A stretch of DNA of 64,000 nucleotides from Gallionellaceae bacterium (GCA_030834965.1 JAUQWW010000009.1:1-64000); one strand, 5' to 3'. Positions 52,496 to 63,113 are shown, numbered from the stretch's first letter. Notes: generated by a model not told the origin, from the sequence alone. Numbers and translations: made by a program.

Positions 52496-53080
52496 TCATT
52501 TCTTCCAGCACGCCCCGGCAAGCTGCGGCATGTAAGCAGAAAGGCCGGCAACAGCAAACTCGGCCTGCGCCGGCCTGCTGTTGAACGGGGTGAATTCAAC
52601 GAAGAATTGTTGTGATTCGGCAAGTTGTTTGATTAATGTTGCCGCATCGCGCGCAGAAATCGTTGCATTGGTCACTTCCCGCCAGCGCTGGGCAATCGGT
52701 TTGTTGCCGTCAAACCTGACGCGCACAACCTGCTGATCGACTGCGGTAACTTCCAGCGCCATCCCCGTTTCAATGTAAATATCCGCCTTGCCCTGAATGC
52801 ACTGGATGATCAGAACGGGAACATGGGATTTCATCCAGCCTTTCACCTCTTTCTCTGCCTTCAGCGACAAGGTAAGTGACTCGCCCCCCTTGGAAGGCGC
52901 GGGCAATTTCAGCCATTTGCCAAATTGCTGCGATGCGGCGTCCGCGGCAAATGCGACCTTACCCAGACACTGCAAAAGGCAGGCACACAGCAAAAAGCAG
53001 CAAAGTAAATCTGGGATGAAGCGCATAACGCCAAGTCCGCTGCTTCCCGGCGGCTTCATGTGGCAAGTGTTGAGTCGCAT
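52496..53080 (-). CDS. Secreted protein, VasI-like C-terminal region
   Basis: A 194-residue protein with a hydrophobic export signal at about 20-45 (FLLCACLLQCLGKVAFAADA). The mature part includes VPVLIIQCIQGKADIYIET, VVRVRFDGNKPIAQRW and QFFVEFTPFNSRPAQAEFAV, a pattern shared with VasI-type proteins of the type VI secretion group and other periplasmic proteins. No other type VI genes are present, so a secretion role is unlikely. The ATG at 53080 has AAGGAA upstream, but the ATG at 53026 gives a more usual signal peptide. Confidence 0.55.
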   Translation of the reverse strand: MRLNTCHMKPPGSSGLGVMRFIPDLLCCFLLCACLLQCLGKVAFAADAASQQFGKWLKLPAPSKGGESLTLSLKAEKEVKGWMKSHVPVLIIQCIQGKADIYIETGMALEVTAVDQQVVRVRFDGNKPIAQRWREVTNATISARDAATLIKQLAESQQFFVEFTPFNSRPAQAEFAVAGLSAYMPQLAGACWKK

Positions 53081-53123
53081 CTGATCATTCCTTCAATTTT
53101 TCGGACAATTCCATTGTCCACGA

Positions 53124-53681
53124 TTATTTTGCCGCCGCAGGCTTATCCGCCTCAGGCTTCGCTGCCGATGGTTTGGCAGGTGCTGGTGGACGTCGGGGTG
53201 CAGCCTTGGGATAGCCGGCTGCATCCAACTCGTTTTGCCACTGCACCGCCTGGAAACCTTTGAGCCAGTTCCGGCCAACAGACATTACGGGTACCGCATC
53301 CGCTCCGGATGTCCGTTTGAATGCGTCGATTTCTTCCTGGCTTGCCAGATTCTTCTCCGAGTATGGTACGCCGCGCTGGGTGAGCAAATCCCGCGCCTGC
53401 TTGCACGGATCTGTACAGTTATCCGTTACATACAGGGTGACCGGAAAATGCTGTTTGGCGCGACGCATTTCGAAGGATAGCCCCTCATTTCCCGTTGCCG
53501 GGGAAGTGCCAAATTTCTTTTTCTCGACTTCTGCCGCATCGGGCGCAGGGGTGTCGCTGTAGTGCACCTTGCCGGACTTGTCTACCCAGCGGTACAACTC
53601 TCCCGCCTGCGCACTGCCCAAAAGCGCTGCCAGTGTTCCAGCCACAATTAAATGCCTTGCCAGAATAAAATGTAATCTCAT
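53124..53681 (-). CDS. Periplasmic DUF4124-glutaredoxin protein
   Basis: A 185-residue protein with a signal peptide (ending GSAQAGEL), a DUF4124 segment (LYRWVDKSGKVHYSDTPAP), a glutaredoxin-like domain with the redox pair CTDPC (VTDNCTDPCKQARDLL) and the cis-Pro region AVPVM, and a Pro/Ala/Lys-rich tail. Such proteins may act as periplasmic thiol oxidoreductases. The active site has three residues (TDP) between the cysteines instead of the usual two, which is unusual. It follows prlC on the same strand by 43 bp. Confidence 0.82.
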   Translation of the reverse strand: MRLHFILARHLIVAGTLAALLGSAQAGELYRWVDKSGKVHYSDTPAPDAAEVEKKKFGTSPATGNEGLSFEMRRAKQHFPVTLYVTDNCTDPCKQARDLLTQRGVPYSEKNLASQEEIDAFKRTSGADAVPVMSVGRNWLKGFQAVQWQNELDAAGYPKAAPRRPPAPAKPSAAKPEADKPAAAK

Positions 53682-53724
53682 GTGTCCTCCCGAAAAAGTT
53701 GCATGATGAGCGTCAATGGAAAAG

Positions 53725-55767
53725 TCAGGCCATCTGTTTCTCATCCAGCAAACCGCTGTGGCGCAGCAATGCATCGATCGTCGGCTCGCGTCCACGGAAT
53801 GCAGCGAATGACTGCATTGCGGAGCGAGAGCCGCCCACCGCCAGTATCTCATCGCGAAAGCGGATGCCCGTCGCCAGGTTGAGCACGCCGTTTTCCTCAA
53901 ACAGGCTGTAGGCGTCGGCGGACAGGACTTCCGCCCACTTGTAGCTGTAATAGCCTGCCGCATAACCGCCTGCAAAGATGTGCGAGAAGCTGTTGGGGAA
54001 ACGGTTGAATGCGGGCGGGATCAGCACCGCCACTTCCTTGCGCACTTCGTCCAGCAATTGCAGGATGGTCTGCGTACCCTGCGGATCGTAATTGCCATGC
54101 AAACGCATGTCGAACAGCGAGAACTCAATCTGGCGCAAGGTCTGCAAACCGCTCTGGAAGTTTTTCGCCGCCAGCATCTTGTCGAACAACGCGCGCGGCA
54201 ATTTTTCTCCGGTATCTGCATGGCGCGTCATGTCCTCCAACACACCCCACTCCCAGCAGAAATTTTCCATGAACTGGCTGGGCAGTTCCACCGCGTCCCA
54301 TTCCACGCCGTTGATGCCGGATACGCCCAGGTCTTCCACCTGCGTCAGCAGATGGTGCAGGCCGTGCCCGAACTCATGGAACAATGTGATGACTTCATCG
54401 TGCGTAAACAGTGCAGGCTTTCCCCCCACCGGAGCGGCAAAATTGCAGTTGAGATACGCCACCGGTGTCTGTATGCCGGATGAGGTGCGCCGGCGCGTAA
54501 TGGCATCATCCATCCACGCTCCGCCGCGCTTGCTGCTGCGCGCATACATATCCAGATAGAACTGGCCGACGCGTTTTCCATCCGTGTCGAGAATATCGAA
54601 GAAGCGCACCGTCTCGTGCCAGACCGGCGCCTGCGCGGCGCGAACGGTCAGTCCATATAGCGTTTCTACCAGCTTGAACATGCCCGGCAGCACGGTGTCT
54701 TCCGGAAAATACTGCTTCACTTCCTGCTCGGAGAAAGCGTAGCGCTGCTGGCGCAAATGCTCGCTGACATAGCTCACATCCCATGCCTGCAATTCCGCAA
54801 GTCCGAGTTGAGCACGGGCGAATTCGCGCAGCTCCGCCAGATCGCGTTCGGCATACGGACGCGCGCGCTGCGCCAGTTCATGCAGGAAATCCTGCACCTG
54901 CTGTGGCGTGCTCGCCATCTTGGTGGCAAGCGACAGCTCCGCATAATTGGCAAAGCCCAGCATGCGCGCCTCTTCCGCGCGCAGCTTCAGTATCTGCACC
55001 ATCAGCGGCGTATTATCCAACTCCGGCTTGCCCAGTTCACTGGCGCGCGTGTTGTAAGCCATATACATGCGCTCGCGCAGCGCGCGGTTGTCGGCATATT
55101 GCATCAGCGGGCCATAGGAAGGCGCCTTGAGCGTGAACAACCAGCCTGTCTTGCCGGCTGCCTGGGCCGCCTCTGCGGCGACCTGGCGCTCATCTGCCGG
55201 AATGCCGGACAGCTCTGCCTCGTCCTCAACCAGCCAGGTGTAAGCGTTGGTTGCATCCAGAATGTTGTCGGAAAAGCGCGCGCATAGCCCGGAAAGCTCT
55301 TCCTGTATCGCAAGGAAGCGCGCCTTCTGCTCCTCGGGCAATTCCGCCCCGCCGAGGCGGAAATCGCGCAGCTCGTTTTCGATGACTTTCTGGCGCGCCG
55401 CACTCAAGGCCGCGAATTCCGCGCTGTTGCGTATCGCCTTCATCTTTTGGAACAGCGCGAGATTCTGCCCGATCTCGGCGTAATACTGCGTGACCTTGGG
55501 CAGGTTGGCGTTGTACACCTCGCGCAGCTCCGCGCTGTTCATGACCGCGTTGAGGTGCGACACCTGGCCCCAGGCGCGCGACAGGCGCTCGTTCGCGTCC
55601 TCGAATGGCTGTATGAAATTATCCCAGGTGGGTGCAGATGTATCGGTCAGCAGGCGTGCGCTGAGCGCGCGATTTTCCGCCAGCAACTGGTCTACCGCAT
55701 GAGCAACGTGTTCGGGACGAACTTCTGTAAAGCGCGGCAAGCCGGCAAAGTCTAGCAATGGATTCAT
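53725..55767 (-). CDS. prlC: Oligopeptidase A (M3 metallopeptidase)
   Basis: A 680-residue M3-family zinc peptidase. The catalytic motif HEFGHGLHHLL (HExxH form) lies at about 470, with the third ligand Glu in ENFCWEW. The length and N-terminal segment (NPLLDFAGLPRFTEVRPEHV) match OpdA/PrlC, which degrades peptides in the cytoplasm. It follows the pyrC' gene by 14 bp, so it is probably part of the algH-ruvX-pyrB-pyrC' operon. Confidence 0.94.
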   Translation of the reverse strand: MNPLLDFAGLPRFTEVRPEHVAHAVDQLLAENRALSARLLTDTSAPTWDNFIQPFEDANERLSRAWGQVSHLNAVMNSAELREVYNANLPKVTQYYAEIGQNLALFQKMKAIRNSAEFAALSAARQKVIENELRDFRLGGAELPEEQKARFLAIQEELSGLCARFSDNILDATNAYTWLVEDEAELSGIPADERQVAAEAAQAAGKTGWLFTLKAPSYGPLMQYADNRALRERMYMAYNTRASELGKPELDNTPLMVQILKLRAEEARMLGFANYAELSLATKMASTPQQVQDFLHELAQRARPYAERDLAELREFARAQLGLAELQAWDVSYVSEHLRQQRYAFSEQEVKQYFPEDTVLPGMFKLVETLYGLTVRAAQAPVWHETVRFFDILDTDGKRVGQFYLDMYARSSKRGGAWMDDAITRRRTSSGIQTPVAYLNCNFAAPVGGKPALFTHDEVITLFHEFGHGLHHLLTQVEDLGVSGINGVEWDAVELPSQFMENFCWEWGVLEDMTRHADTGEKLPRALFDKMLAAKNFQSGLQTLRQIEFSLFDMRLHGNYDPQGTQTILQLLDEVRKEVAVLIPPAFNRFPNSFSHIFAGGYAAGYYSYKWAEVLSADAYSLFEENGVLNLATGIRFRDEILAVGGSRSAMQSFAAFRGREPTIDALLRHSGLLDEKQMA

Positions 55768-55781
55768 AATGTCAGAAAAAA

Positions 55782-57059
55782 TTAAGCTGATTGATAAACA
55801 ACCTGGCCATCGACCAGGGTATAGCGCACCTTACCCTGCAACTCCATGCCGATGAACGGCGTGTTCTTGCCCTGGCTCTTCAGTGCCGCAGGCTCGATCT
55901 TCCAGTACGTATCAGGATCAAACACGCACACGTCGGCCACCGCCCCGACAGACAGGTGGCCTGCATCCAGACCCAGAACTTGCGCGGGTTGCAGGGTTAC
56001 CTTGGCGAGTGCGTCTGCCAGCGCATGTTTGTCCTGTCCGGCCCATTTGAGTGCCAGCGGCAGCAGCAGTTCCAGCCCGGTGGCTCCCGCCTCTGCTTCT
56101 GCAAAGGGCAGTTGCTTGGCATCCTCATCCACCGGCGAGTGGTTGGAGCACATGGCGTCTATCGTGCCATCCCACAGCGCTGCACGCAGCGCATCACGGT
56201 CGCGCAGGCTGCGCAATGGCGGCACCAGATGGCAGTTGGCATCGAAGTAACCGATGTCCATTTCGGACAGGTGGATGTGATTCATGGATACATCGCATGT
56301 GATCGGCAGCCCCTGTTGTTTGGCGGCGCGCACCATCTCCACGCCCGCTGCGCTCGAGATGCGGCAGATGTGCAACCGCACCCCGGTTGCACGTGCCAGT
56401 TGCAGCATGGTGGACAGCGCAATGGTTTCCGCACATGAAGGAATGGCGGGCAGTCCCAGCCGCGTTGCTACTTCGCCATCATGCGCCACCCCGTTGCGCG
56501 CCAGGAAGCTGTCTTGCGGCCGCAACCAGACATTGAAACCGAAGGTCGCGGCATATTGCATCGCACGCATCAGCACGCGCGTGTCGGTCAGCGGCGCATC
56601 GGCCTGACTGAAGGCCACGCAACCGGCGTCGGTCAGCTCGGCCATTTCGGTTAACTCTTCGCCCTTCAGGGACTGCGTAAGCGCGCCGACCGGGTATACA
56701 TGCGCCTGATTCAATGTCCTGGCGCGCTGCTTGAGCATTTCCACCAGGCCGGGCTCGTCCAGCGGCGGATCGGTGTCGGGCGGACAAGCCAGCGAGGTGA
56801 TGCCGCCTGCCGCCGCCGCATCCATTTCAGATTCCAGCGTAGCCTTATATTCGTAACCTGGCTCGCGTAGGCGCGCAGCAAGGTCGATCAGGCCGGGCGC
56901 AACGACCAGGCCATGTGCATCAATCACCCGATCCGCAACGAACATGGCGGGCGCAGTACCGACTGCGGAAATTTTCCCTGCGCTGATAAACAAGTCGTGC
57001 ACCGCGTCAATGCGGTTTTTCGGGTCTATCAAACGTCCATTCTTGATATGTATGTTCAT
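55782..57059 (-). CDS. Dihydroorotase-like protein PyrC' lacking metal ligands
   Basis: A 425-residue amidohydrolase of the dihydroorotase family. In active enzymes the first metal site is D-x-H-x-H-x-R; here it reads [10 protein letters not shown] (residues 59-68), so both histidines are replaced by Ala and Arg. Other conserved segments remain ([24 protein letters not shown]). This fits the non-catalytic PyrC' (pyrX) that assembles with PyrB into a dodecamer. It overlaps pyrB as ATGA. A true dihydroorotase must be encoded elsewhere. Confidence 0.88.
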   Translation of the reverse strand: MNIHIKNGRLIDPKNRIDAVHDLFISAGKISAVGTAPAMFVADRVIDAHGLVVAPGLIDLAARLREPGYEYKATLESEMDAAAAGGITSLACPPDTDPPLDEPGLVEMLKQRARTLNQAHVYPVGALTQSLKGEELTEMAELTDAGCVAFSQADAPLTDTRVLMRAMQYAATFGFNVWLRPQDSFLARNGVAHDGEVATRLGLPAIPSCAETIALSTMLQLARATGVRLHICRISSAAGVEMVRAAKQQGLPITCDVSMNHIHLSEMDIGYFDANCHLVPPLRSLRDRDALRAALWDGTIDAMCSNHSPVDEDAKQLPFAEAEAGATGLELLLPLALKWAGQDKHALADALAKVTLQPAQVLGLDAGHLSVGAVADVCVFDPDTYWKIEPAALKSQGKNTPFIGMELQGKVRYTLVDGQVVYQSA

Positions 57060-58009
57060 TGCGCCCCCGCCAGTGTGCTCATCACGGCCATGCGCACTGC
57101 AATGCCGAACGTGACCTGCGGCAGAATCACCGAGTGCGAGCCGTCCGCCACACTGGAATCAATTTCCACGCCACGGTTCATCGGCCCCGGATGCATCACG
57201 ATGGCATCGTCCTTGGCCAGCGCCAGTTTTTCCTGGGTGAGGCCGTAGTACTTGAAATATTCCTGCGCGGAAGGCAGCGCCGCGCCCTGCATGCGTTCAT
57301 TCTGCAGGCGCAGCATCATTACCACGTCCACATCGCGCAGGCCATGCAACATGTCGTGATAGACCTGCACGCCCAGCTTTTCGACATTCGCCGGCAGCAG
57401 CGTCTGGGGAGCGATCACGCGCACTTCCGGCACGCCCAGCGTGGTCAACGCGTGTATCTGCGAGCGCGCTACGCGCGAATGCAGGATGTCGCCGACAATC
57501 GCCACGCGCAGGTTGTGAAACTCGCGCTTGTAGTGGCGTATGGTGAACATGTCGAGCAGCGCCTGCGTGGGGTGCGCATGACGCCCGTCACCGGCATTGA
57601 TGACGTGAATTTCCGGCGCAACGTGCCGTGCGATCAGGTGCGCCGCACCGCTCTGCGAGTGGCGCACGACGAACATGTCAGCGTGCATCGCGCACAGGTT
57701 GTCCACGGTATCGAGCAGTGTCTCGCCTTTGCTGGCGGAGGATGAGCCGATGTTCAGGTTGACCACGTCGGCAGACAGCCGCTTTGCCGCAATCTCGAAG
57801 GTGGTGCGCGTGCGCGTGCTATTCTCGAAGAAGATGTTGAATACAGACTTGCCGTGCAACAGTGGCACCTTCTTGATCTCGCGCCCCTCGGCCACGTTCA
57901 CGAAGGATGCCGCACGATCGAGGATGTTGCGCAGAATGGGAGCGGGCAAACCTTCCGTGGAGAGCAGGTGTTGCAGCTCGCCGTTCTTGTTTAACTGTGG
58001 GTTGTTCAT
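57056..58009 (-). CDS. pyrB: Aspartate carbamoyltransferase catalytic subunit
   Basis: A 317-residue aspartate carbamoyltransferase. STRTRTTFE at 64-72 is the carbamoyl-phosphate motif; [12 protein letters not shown] and [12 protein letters not shown] are also conserved. It makes carbamoyl aspartate in pyrimidine synthesis. Its stop overlaps pyrC' and its start overlaps ruvX, both by 4 bp. No pyrI is present, in line with the PyrB-PyrC' type of complex. Confidence 0.95.
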   Translation of the reverse strand: MNNPQLNKNGELQHLLSTEGLPAPILRNILDRAASFVNVAEGREIKKVPLLHGKSVFNIFFENSTRTRTTFEIAAKRLSADVVNLNIGSSSASKGETLLDTVDNLCAMHADMFVVRHSQSGAAHLIARHVAPEIHVINAGDGRHAHPTQALLDMFTIRHYKREFHNLRVAIVGDILHSRVARSQIHALTTLGVPEVRVIAPQTLLPANVEKLGVQVYHDMLHGLRDVDVVMMLRLQNERMQGAALPSAQEYFKYYGLTQEKLALAKDDAIVMHPGPMNRGVEIDSSVADGSHSVILPQVTFGIAVRMAVMSTLAGAQ

Positions 58010-58464
58010 GCAATCAGCCCCATCGCGGGTTCGTCAAAATATGCCTGCAGTATCTGCTGTGCCGCGACCTGATCGAGCAGCGGCTTTTGCTTGATGCCGC
58101 GTATGCCCGCCTCGTTCAGTTGTGAGCTCGCAGCCGCAGAAGTATAGCGCTCATCCACCAGGATGGTGGGCAAATCAAAGCGCCCCTTGAGGCGCTGGGC
58201 GAAGCGGCGGCACAATCTGGTCAGCTCGTGCGGCGTGCCGTCGTCATTGCTGGGCAACCCCACCACCAGCGCTGCCGGCTGCCATTCGCGAATGAGCGCG
58301 GCAATGGCCGTGAAGCGCTGTTCGTTTTGTTCGCCATGCAGGGTGGTCAGCGGCTGTGCCGAGGCGGAAATGGAATTGCCGACTGCCACGCCAATACGTT
58401 TGGTGCCAAAATCGAATGCCAGCAGGGTGCCTTGTATTGGGGTTGCGCTGCTGCCGTCAGGCAT
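58006..58464 (-). CDS. ruvX: RuvX/YqgF, Holliday junction resolvase-like (pre-16S rRNA nuclease)
   Basis: A 152-residue RNase H-fold protein. The catalytic Asp is in [17 protein letters not shown], the second acidic motif is [13 protein letters not shown], and the third is [10 protein letters not shown]. Members process the 5' end of 16S rRNA. The ATG at 58464 overlaps the algH stop by 8 bp. This order, algH-ruvX-pyrB-pyrC', is seen in many gamma- and betaproteobacteria, usually with pyrR between; pyrR is missing here. Confidence 0.93.
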   Translation of the reverse strand: MPDGSSATPIQGTLLAFDFGTKRIGVAVGNSISASAQPLTTLHGEQNEQRFTAIAALIREWQPAALVVGLPSNDDGTPHELTRLCRRFAQRLKGRFDLPTILVDERYTSAAASSQLNEAGIRGIKQKPLLDQVAAQQILQAYFDEPAMGLIA

Positions 58465-59017
58465 GCCCCGCATCCTCCGACAGCGAGGCATAATCCACGC
58501 CCAGCAGCGCCATTGCGGCAGCGAGGCGCTCTTCCGCAGGCAGCTCGAACATGATGTGCTCGGAGGCCGGTACGCTGAGCCAGGAATTTTGCGCCAGCTC
58601 GTGTTCCAGCTGGCCTTGTGCCCAGCCGGCATAGCCCAGTGTCACCAGCATGTTGTGCGGCCCCCTGCCTTCGCCCACCGCTTGCAGAATATCCTTGGAG
58701 GTCGTCAAACCAATCTTGCTGTTGATGGACAAAGTGGATTGCCACTGGCCTATCGGCTCATGCAGCACAAAACCCCGGTCGGTCTGTACCGGGCCGCCAA
58801 AATGTACGGGCAGATTTTGCAGGTCAGCGGGACTCAACGTGATCTTGACCTGCGCAAATAACTCGCCGAGGGTGAGACTGATCGGGCGGTTCACGATGAT
58901 GCCCAGTGCGCCCTGCTCGTTGTGCTCGCAAATATACGTCAGGGATTTGGCAAAAAAGGAATCTGCCATGGCAGGCATGGCGATCAGAAAATGGTGGCTG
59001 AGATCAAGTTGCGACAT
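58457..59017 (-). CDS. algH: AlgH/UPF0301 family protein
   Basis: A 186-residue UPF0301 protein with the family segments [34 protein letters not shown] and [15 protein letters not shown]. The structure is known but the activity is unclear; a regulatory or redox role has been suggested. The start at 59017 follows the conserved N-terminus; the longer upstream frame is not conserved. It is the first gene of the ruvX-pyrB operon. Confidence 0.92.
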   Translation of the reverse strand: MSQLDLSHHFLIAMPAMADSFFAKSLTYICEHNEQGALGIIVNRPISLTLGELFAQVKITLSPADLQNLPVHFGGPVQTDRGFVLHEPIGQWQSTLSINSKIGLTTSKDILQAVGEGRGPHNMLVTLGYAGWAQGQLEHELAQNSWLSVPASEHIMFELPAEERLAAAMALLGVDYASLSEDAGHA

Positions 59018-59157
59018 AGCCGTTATTGTAATCGCCCTGCCCGCCGTGCACAAAGAATGTTTGCACCCGGCGTACCGTAACGTCCATGCCGGGACACACA
59101 TTTGGCTGGCTGTCCCTGCTTCATTATGGGCAAATGCATAAGGACCGATGCGTCGAT

Positions 59158-60120
59158 TTACGGCTGCGCCTTGGCCAGCGGCAGGCGAATGACAAAGCGC
59201 GTGCCCTTGTCGCGTACCGAAAAAATGTCGATGCACCCGCCCAGGGCTGCAATTTCGCTACGCACCACATCCATGCCCACACCCCGCCCCGAGACTTCCG
59301 TTACTTTGTCCGCGGTTGACAGGCCGGTGGCAAAGATCAATTGCATGATCCGGCTTTCGCTCACCGCATCATCAGCCTGCAATATGCCCTGCTCCACGGC
59401 TTTCTGGCACAGGCGTGCAATGTCCAGGCCGGCGCCATCGTCGCTGAATTCGAATACCAGTTCATTATTTTCCTGGCGCAGTGACAGGCGAATATCGCCT
59501 ACCGGCGGCTTGCCCTTGTTGCGGCGCTCTTCTGCGCGCTCCAGTCCATGATCAATGGCATTGCGCAGCATGTGCTCTAACGGCGCTGTCATCCTTTCCA
59601 GCGTGCCGCGGTCGAGCTGCACTTCGCTGCCGCTCAATTCCAGATTGACCTTCTTGCCCAGCTCCTTGCCGGTCTGGCGCACGACCCGATACAGCCTTCT
59701 GCTGACATGTGAGAATGGCACCCGCTCGGCAGCCGGCTGCGCCGCTCCATTTTCTGCTGCCCCGTCCGCATCTGCCTCCGTCATCGTCGCACCCGATCCG
59801 CTGTGCAACTGCTCGATCATGCTGCCGATCCGGTCAAGATCATTCTGCAGCCCTTCCCAGAATGAGGGCGAGCGTTGCGCCCCGGTTATCCGATCTTCCA
59901 TCTTGTGGGCCAGCTCGCCCAGGCGCATGACGCCAGCCATGCGTGCGCTTCCCTTGAAAGTATGCAGGCTGCGCTGCAGCCTGCGCTCCATCTGGCCATC
60001 ATCCGGCTGCTCGCGCCAGGCCCGCAAGGCATCGCCGATTTGCGGATAAAGCTCACTGGCCTCTTCCAGGAAGAGGGGCAACAGCTCTTGATCCACATCG
60101 TCCTGCACGAGTTCCATCAT
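59158..60120 (-). CDS. CheA-like histidine kinase with only Hpt and ATPase domains
   Basis: A 320-residue protein. The N-terminal Hpt domain has His53 in [13 protein letters not shown]. The HATPase domain has [23 protein letters not shown] and [10 protein letters not shown], as in CheA/ChpA. It lacks the CheW-like and receiver domains that normally follow, ending about residue 320 with [11 protein letters not shown]. There is no obvious dimerisation domain (P3) beyond about 30 residues. It is either a trimmed ChpA-type kinase or a stand-alone signalling protein. It follows trkH by 24 bp. Confidence 0.82.
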   Translation of the reverse strand: MMELVQDDVDQELLPLFLEEASELYPQIGDALRAWREQPDDGQMERRLQRSLHTFKGSARMAGVMRLGELAHKMEDRITGAQRSPSFWEGLQNDLDRIGSMIEQLHSGSGATMTEADADGAAENGAAQPAAERVPFSHVSRRLYRVVRQTGKELGKKVNLELSGSEVQLDRGTLERMTAPLEHMLRNAIDHGLERAEERRNKGKPPVGDIRLSLRQENNELVFEFSDDGAGLDIARLCQKAVEQGILQADDAVSESRIMQLIFATGLSTADKVTEVSGRGVGMDVVRSEIAALGGCIDIFSVRDKGTRFVIRLPLAKAQP

Positions 60121-60143
60121 TCAATTTTCTCTGGGTTGCGCGG

Positions 60144-61601
60144 TTATCGTTGCCAGAAGCGCGGGGTAAAAATAATCAGCACAGTAATAATTTCCAGACG
60201 CCCGACCAGCATGCCGACCGTACATATCCAGATCTGGAAATCGGTCAGCCCCGCGTAATTGCTGGCTGGCCCGACCGTTCCCAGCCCCGGTCCGAAATTG
60301 TTGACACAGGCCAGCACAGCCGTAAAAGCGGAAATAAAATCCATGCCGCTGATCAGCAGCACGAAGGTCAAAGTCACCACCGTCATGAAATACAGGAAAA
60401 TGAAGCCCAGCACCGAGAACACGATGTTATTGGGCACCACGTGGCCACCGATTTTCATTGGATTGATCGCAGACGGATGCAACAGTTTGAGAAACTCGCG
60501 CCCGGCTTGCCGGAACAGAATCAGGGTGCGGACCATCTTGATTCCGCCCCCGGTAGAACCCGAACTGGCGACCGTACACCCGAGGAACATCATCCACAGC
60601 GGTGCGAAGATCGGCCACTGGCCGAAATCCGCGCTGGCAAAACCCGAACTGGTCGCGATGGAAACCAGGTTGAAGCTGGCATGGCGCAGTGCGGTCCAGA
60701 AGCTGGGGTAGACACCGTTCCACCACAGGAATACAGCAATGCCGACGCAACTCGACAATATCAGGCCGAGTGAAGCAACGGCCTCCGCATCATGCCGATA
60801 GGCTGCCAGGCTTTTTCCGCGCCAGGCCAGGAAGTGCGTGGCAAAGTTGACCACCGCTATCAGCATGAACACCATCATGACGAATTCGATCAACGGCGAA
60901 TTGAAATAGGCAAAGCTGGCATCATGCGTGGAGAATCCGCCCAAGCCCATCGCCGCAAAAGCATGGCATACCGAATCAAACCAGCTCATACCGGCCAGCT
61001 TCAACGAGGCGATGCAGGCTACCGTGATGCCTAAATACACTAGCCACAGGTTGCGCGCAGTTTCGGTGATGCGCGGGGTAAGCGCAGTATCTTTCATCGG
61101 GCCCGGCGTCTCCGCCTTGAACAATTGCCGGCCACCGACACCCAGCAGCGGCAGGATGGCCACCACCAGTACGATGATGCCCATGCCGCCCACCCAATTC
61201 AGCTCGTGCCGCCACAGATTGATGGCAGGCGGCAACGTGTCGAGCCCGGTCAGCACGGTCGCGCCCGTGGTGGTAATACCGGACATGGTTTCGAAATACG
61301 CATCGGTGAAAGACAACCCGGGAATGACCAGCAACAACGGCAAAGTCGCCACTGCTGGCATGGCTGTCCACATCGCCACCACCAGCAGGTAACCGTGGCG
61401 GATGGAGAGCTCCCCCTTATAGCGGTACGTCAGCAGCCACATCAGGCAGCCCGCCGCAAAGGTCATTGCCATCGCCAGCGCAAAATCGATCAGCGTACCA
61501 TCGTGGTAAATCAGTGAGGCAATGATGGGCAGCAGATAGGTGACGCTGAACACTACCAGCATCAAGCCCAGAACATGGACAACGCTCAGTGCGCGCAGCA
61601 T
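60144..61601 (-). CDS. trkH: TrkH potassium uptake protein
   Basis: A 485-residue potassium channel-like transporter with about ten membrane helices and four selectivity-filter repeats, seen as TTTGATVL, GLGGFSTHD, SSGSTGGGIKM and NNFGPGLGTVG. It moves K+ with TrkA as the nucleotide-binding regulator. It is 55 bp downstream of trkA on the same strand, with GAGGGA before the ATG. Confidence 0.95.
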   Translation of the reverse strand: MLRALSVVHVLGLMLVVFSVTYLLPIIASLIYHDGTLIDFALAMAMTFAAGCLMWLLTYRYKGELSIRHGYLLVVAMWTAMPAVATLPLLLVIPGLSFTDAYFETMSGITTTGATVLTGLDTLPPAINLWRHELNWVGGMGIIVLVVAILPLLGVGGRQLFKAETPGPMKDTALTPRITETARNLWLVYLGITVACIASLKLAGMSWFDSVCHAFAAMGLGGFSTHDASFAYFNSPLIEFVMMVFMLIAVVNFATHFLAWRGKSLAAYRHDAEAVASLGLILSSCVGIAVFLWWNGVYPSFWTALRHASFNLVSIATSSGFASADFGQWPIFAPLWMMFLGCTVASSGSTGGGIKMVRTLILFRQAGREFLKLLHPSAINPMKIGGHVVPNNIVFSVLGFIFLYFMTVVTLTFVLLISGMDFISAFTAVLACVNNFGPGLGTVGPASNYAGLTDFQIWICTVGMLVGRLEIITVLIIFTPRFWQR

Positions 61602-61656
61602 GGAATCCCTCGAATGAGCTGCTGCGCGGGCAATATGCCGTGTTGCGCGTTATTCA

Positions 61657-63030
61657 TCAAATGAACCCCAGCGCAACCTGAAAGAGTTTTTCCACCTTGC
61701 GGATCATCTGCTTGTTGATCACGAACACGATCACATGATCATCCGACTCAATCAGGGTTTGCCGATGCCCCATCATGACTTTTCCGTCACGCACAATCGC
61801 GCCGATGGTCGCCCCCTTGGGCAGATCGATCTCATCGATGCGCCGCCCTACCACCTTGGAAGATTGGCGGTCACCGTGCGCCACCAGCTCCAGCGCTTCT
61901 GCCGCGCCGCGCCGCAGCGAATGCACCACTGCCACATCGCCCTGGCGCACATAAGCAAGCAATGAACCGATGGTGACGTGCGCCGGCGACAGCGCGATAT
62001 CGATCTTGCCTCCTTGCACCAGACCGACATAGGCGCTGCGGTTGATCAGCGCGATGACTTTGTTCGCCCCCTCACGCTTGGCCAGCAGCGCAGACATGAT
62101 GTTGTTTTCATCATCATTGGTCAGCGCGCAGAATACGTCCACATCGGCCACATGCTCGGAAGCCAGCAGGTTTTCATCGGTGCAATCGCCGCACAGCACC
62201 AGCGTGTGCTTCAGTTCACCCGCCAATTGCTCGCAAACTTTCTTGTTGCGATCAACAATCTTGACCTGATAGTCACGTTCCAGAGAAAGCGCCAGGCGGC
62301 GCCCGATGTTGCCGCCCCCCATGATCATCACGCGCCTGGCCGGCTTGTCCATGCGGCGCATCGCTTTCAGCACGGCACGGATATTCTCGGTCGCCGCAAT
62401 GAAGAAAATTTCGTCGCCCGCCTTGATTACCGTGCCTCCTTCCGGGATGATCGGGCGGTCCTGCCGGAATATCGCGGCAACTCGTGCATCGATGTGTGGC
62501 ATGTGTTTGCCCATGTAACTCAGCGGGTTGCCCACCAGCGGCCCCCCCTCGAACGCCTTCACCGCCACCAACGATACGCGCCCGTCGGCAAATTCCAGCA
62601 CTTGCAGCGCTTCCGGGAATTCGATCAGCTTGCGGATGTAATCGGTCATGATCTGCTCGGGGCAGATGGAAAAATCGACGCAGAAATTGTCGGTGTTGAA
62701 AATCTCCGGATGCCCCAGGTAGTCGGCGGCGCGGATGCGCGCAATTCTGGTCGGAGTGTTATACAGGCTGGCAGCCAGTTTGCAGGCCACCATGTTGACT
62801 TCATCGCTTTGCGTGACCGCCAGCAACATGTCGGCATCCGCAATGCCGGCCTTCTCTAGGACTGAGGGATGAGAGGCGTTGCCCGCCAGGGTACGCAGGT
62901 CGAAACGATCCTGCAGCAGGCGCAGTTTTTCCGCATCGGTATCGACGATGGTGATGTCGTTGGCCTCGCTGACCAGACTCTCCGCCACCGTCGAGCCCAC
63001 CTGGCCCGCCCCCAGTATCAATATCTTCAC
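61657..63030 (-). CDS. trkA: TrkA potassium uptake regulatory protein
   Basis: A 457-residue peripheral protein with two RCK (TrkA-N plus TrkA-C) modules. Rossmann motifs are ILGAGQVGSTVAESL at the N-terminus and IMGGGNIGRRLALSL at about 233. It binds NAD(H) or ATP and gates TrkH. The length is typical. Confidence 0.95.
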   Translation of the reverse strand: MKILILGAGQVGSTVAESLVSEANDITIVDTDAEKLRLLQDRFDLRTLAGNASHPSVLEKAGIADADMLLAVTQSDEVNMVACKLAASLYNTPTRIARIRAADYLGHPEIFNTDNFCVDFSICPEQIMTDYIRKLIEFPEALQVLEFADGRVSLVAVKAFEGGPLVGNPLSYMGKHMPHIDARVAAIFRQDRPIIPEGGTVIKAGDEIFFIAATENIRAVLKAMRRMDKPARRVMIMGGGNIGRRLALSLERDYQVKIVDRNKKVCEQLAGELKHTLVLCGDCTDENLLASEHVADVDVFCALTNDDENNIMSALLAKREGANKVIALINRSAYVGLVQGGKIDIALSPAHVTIGSLLAYVRQGDVAVVHSLRRGAAEALELVAHGDRQSSKVVGRRIDEIDLPKGATIGAIVRDGKVMMGHRQTLIESDDHVIVFVINKQMIRKVEKLFQVALGFI

Positions 63031-63113
63031 GCCTGCCGCCTTTCGTGATGACCTAAATTATTTTAGTTATTTTGCGATGACCCGATGGCCTTTAGGGTAA
63101 CCAGCTGAGGCGA

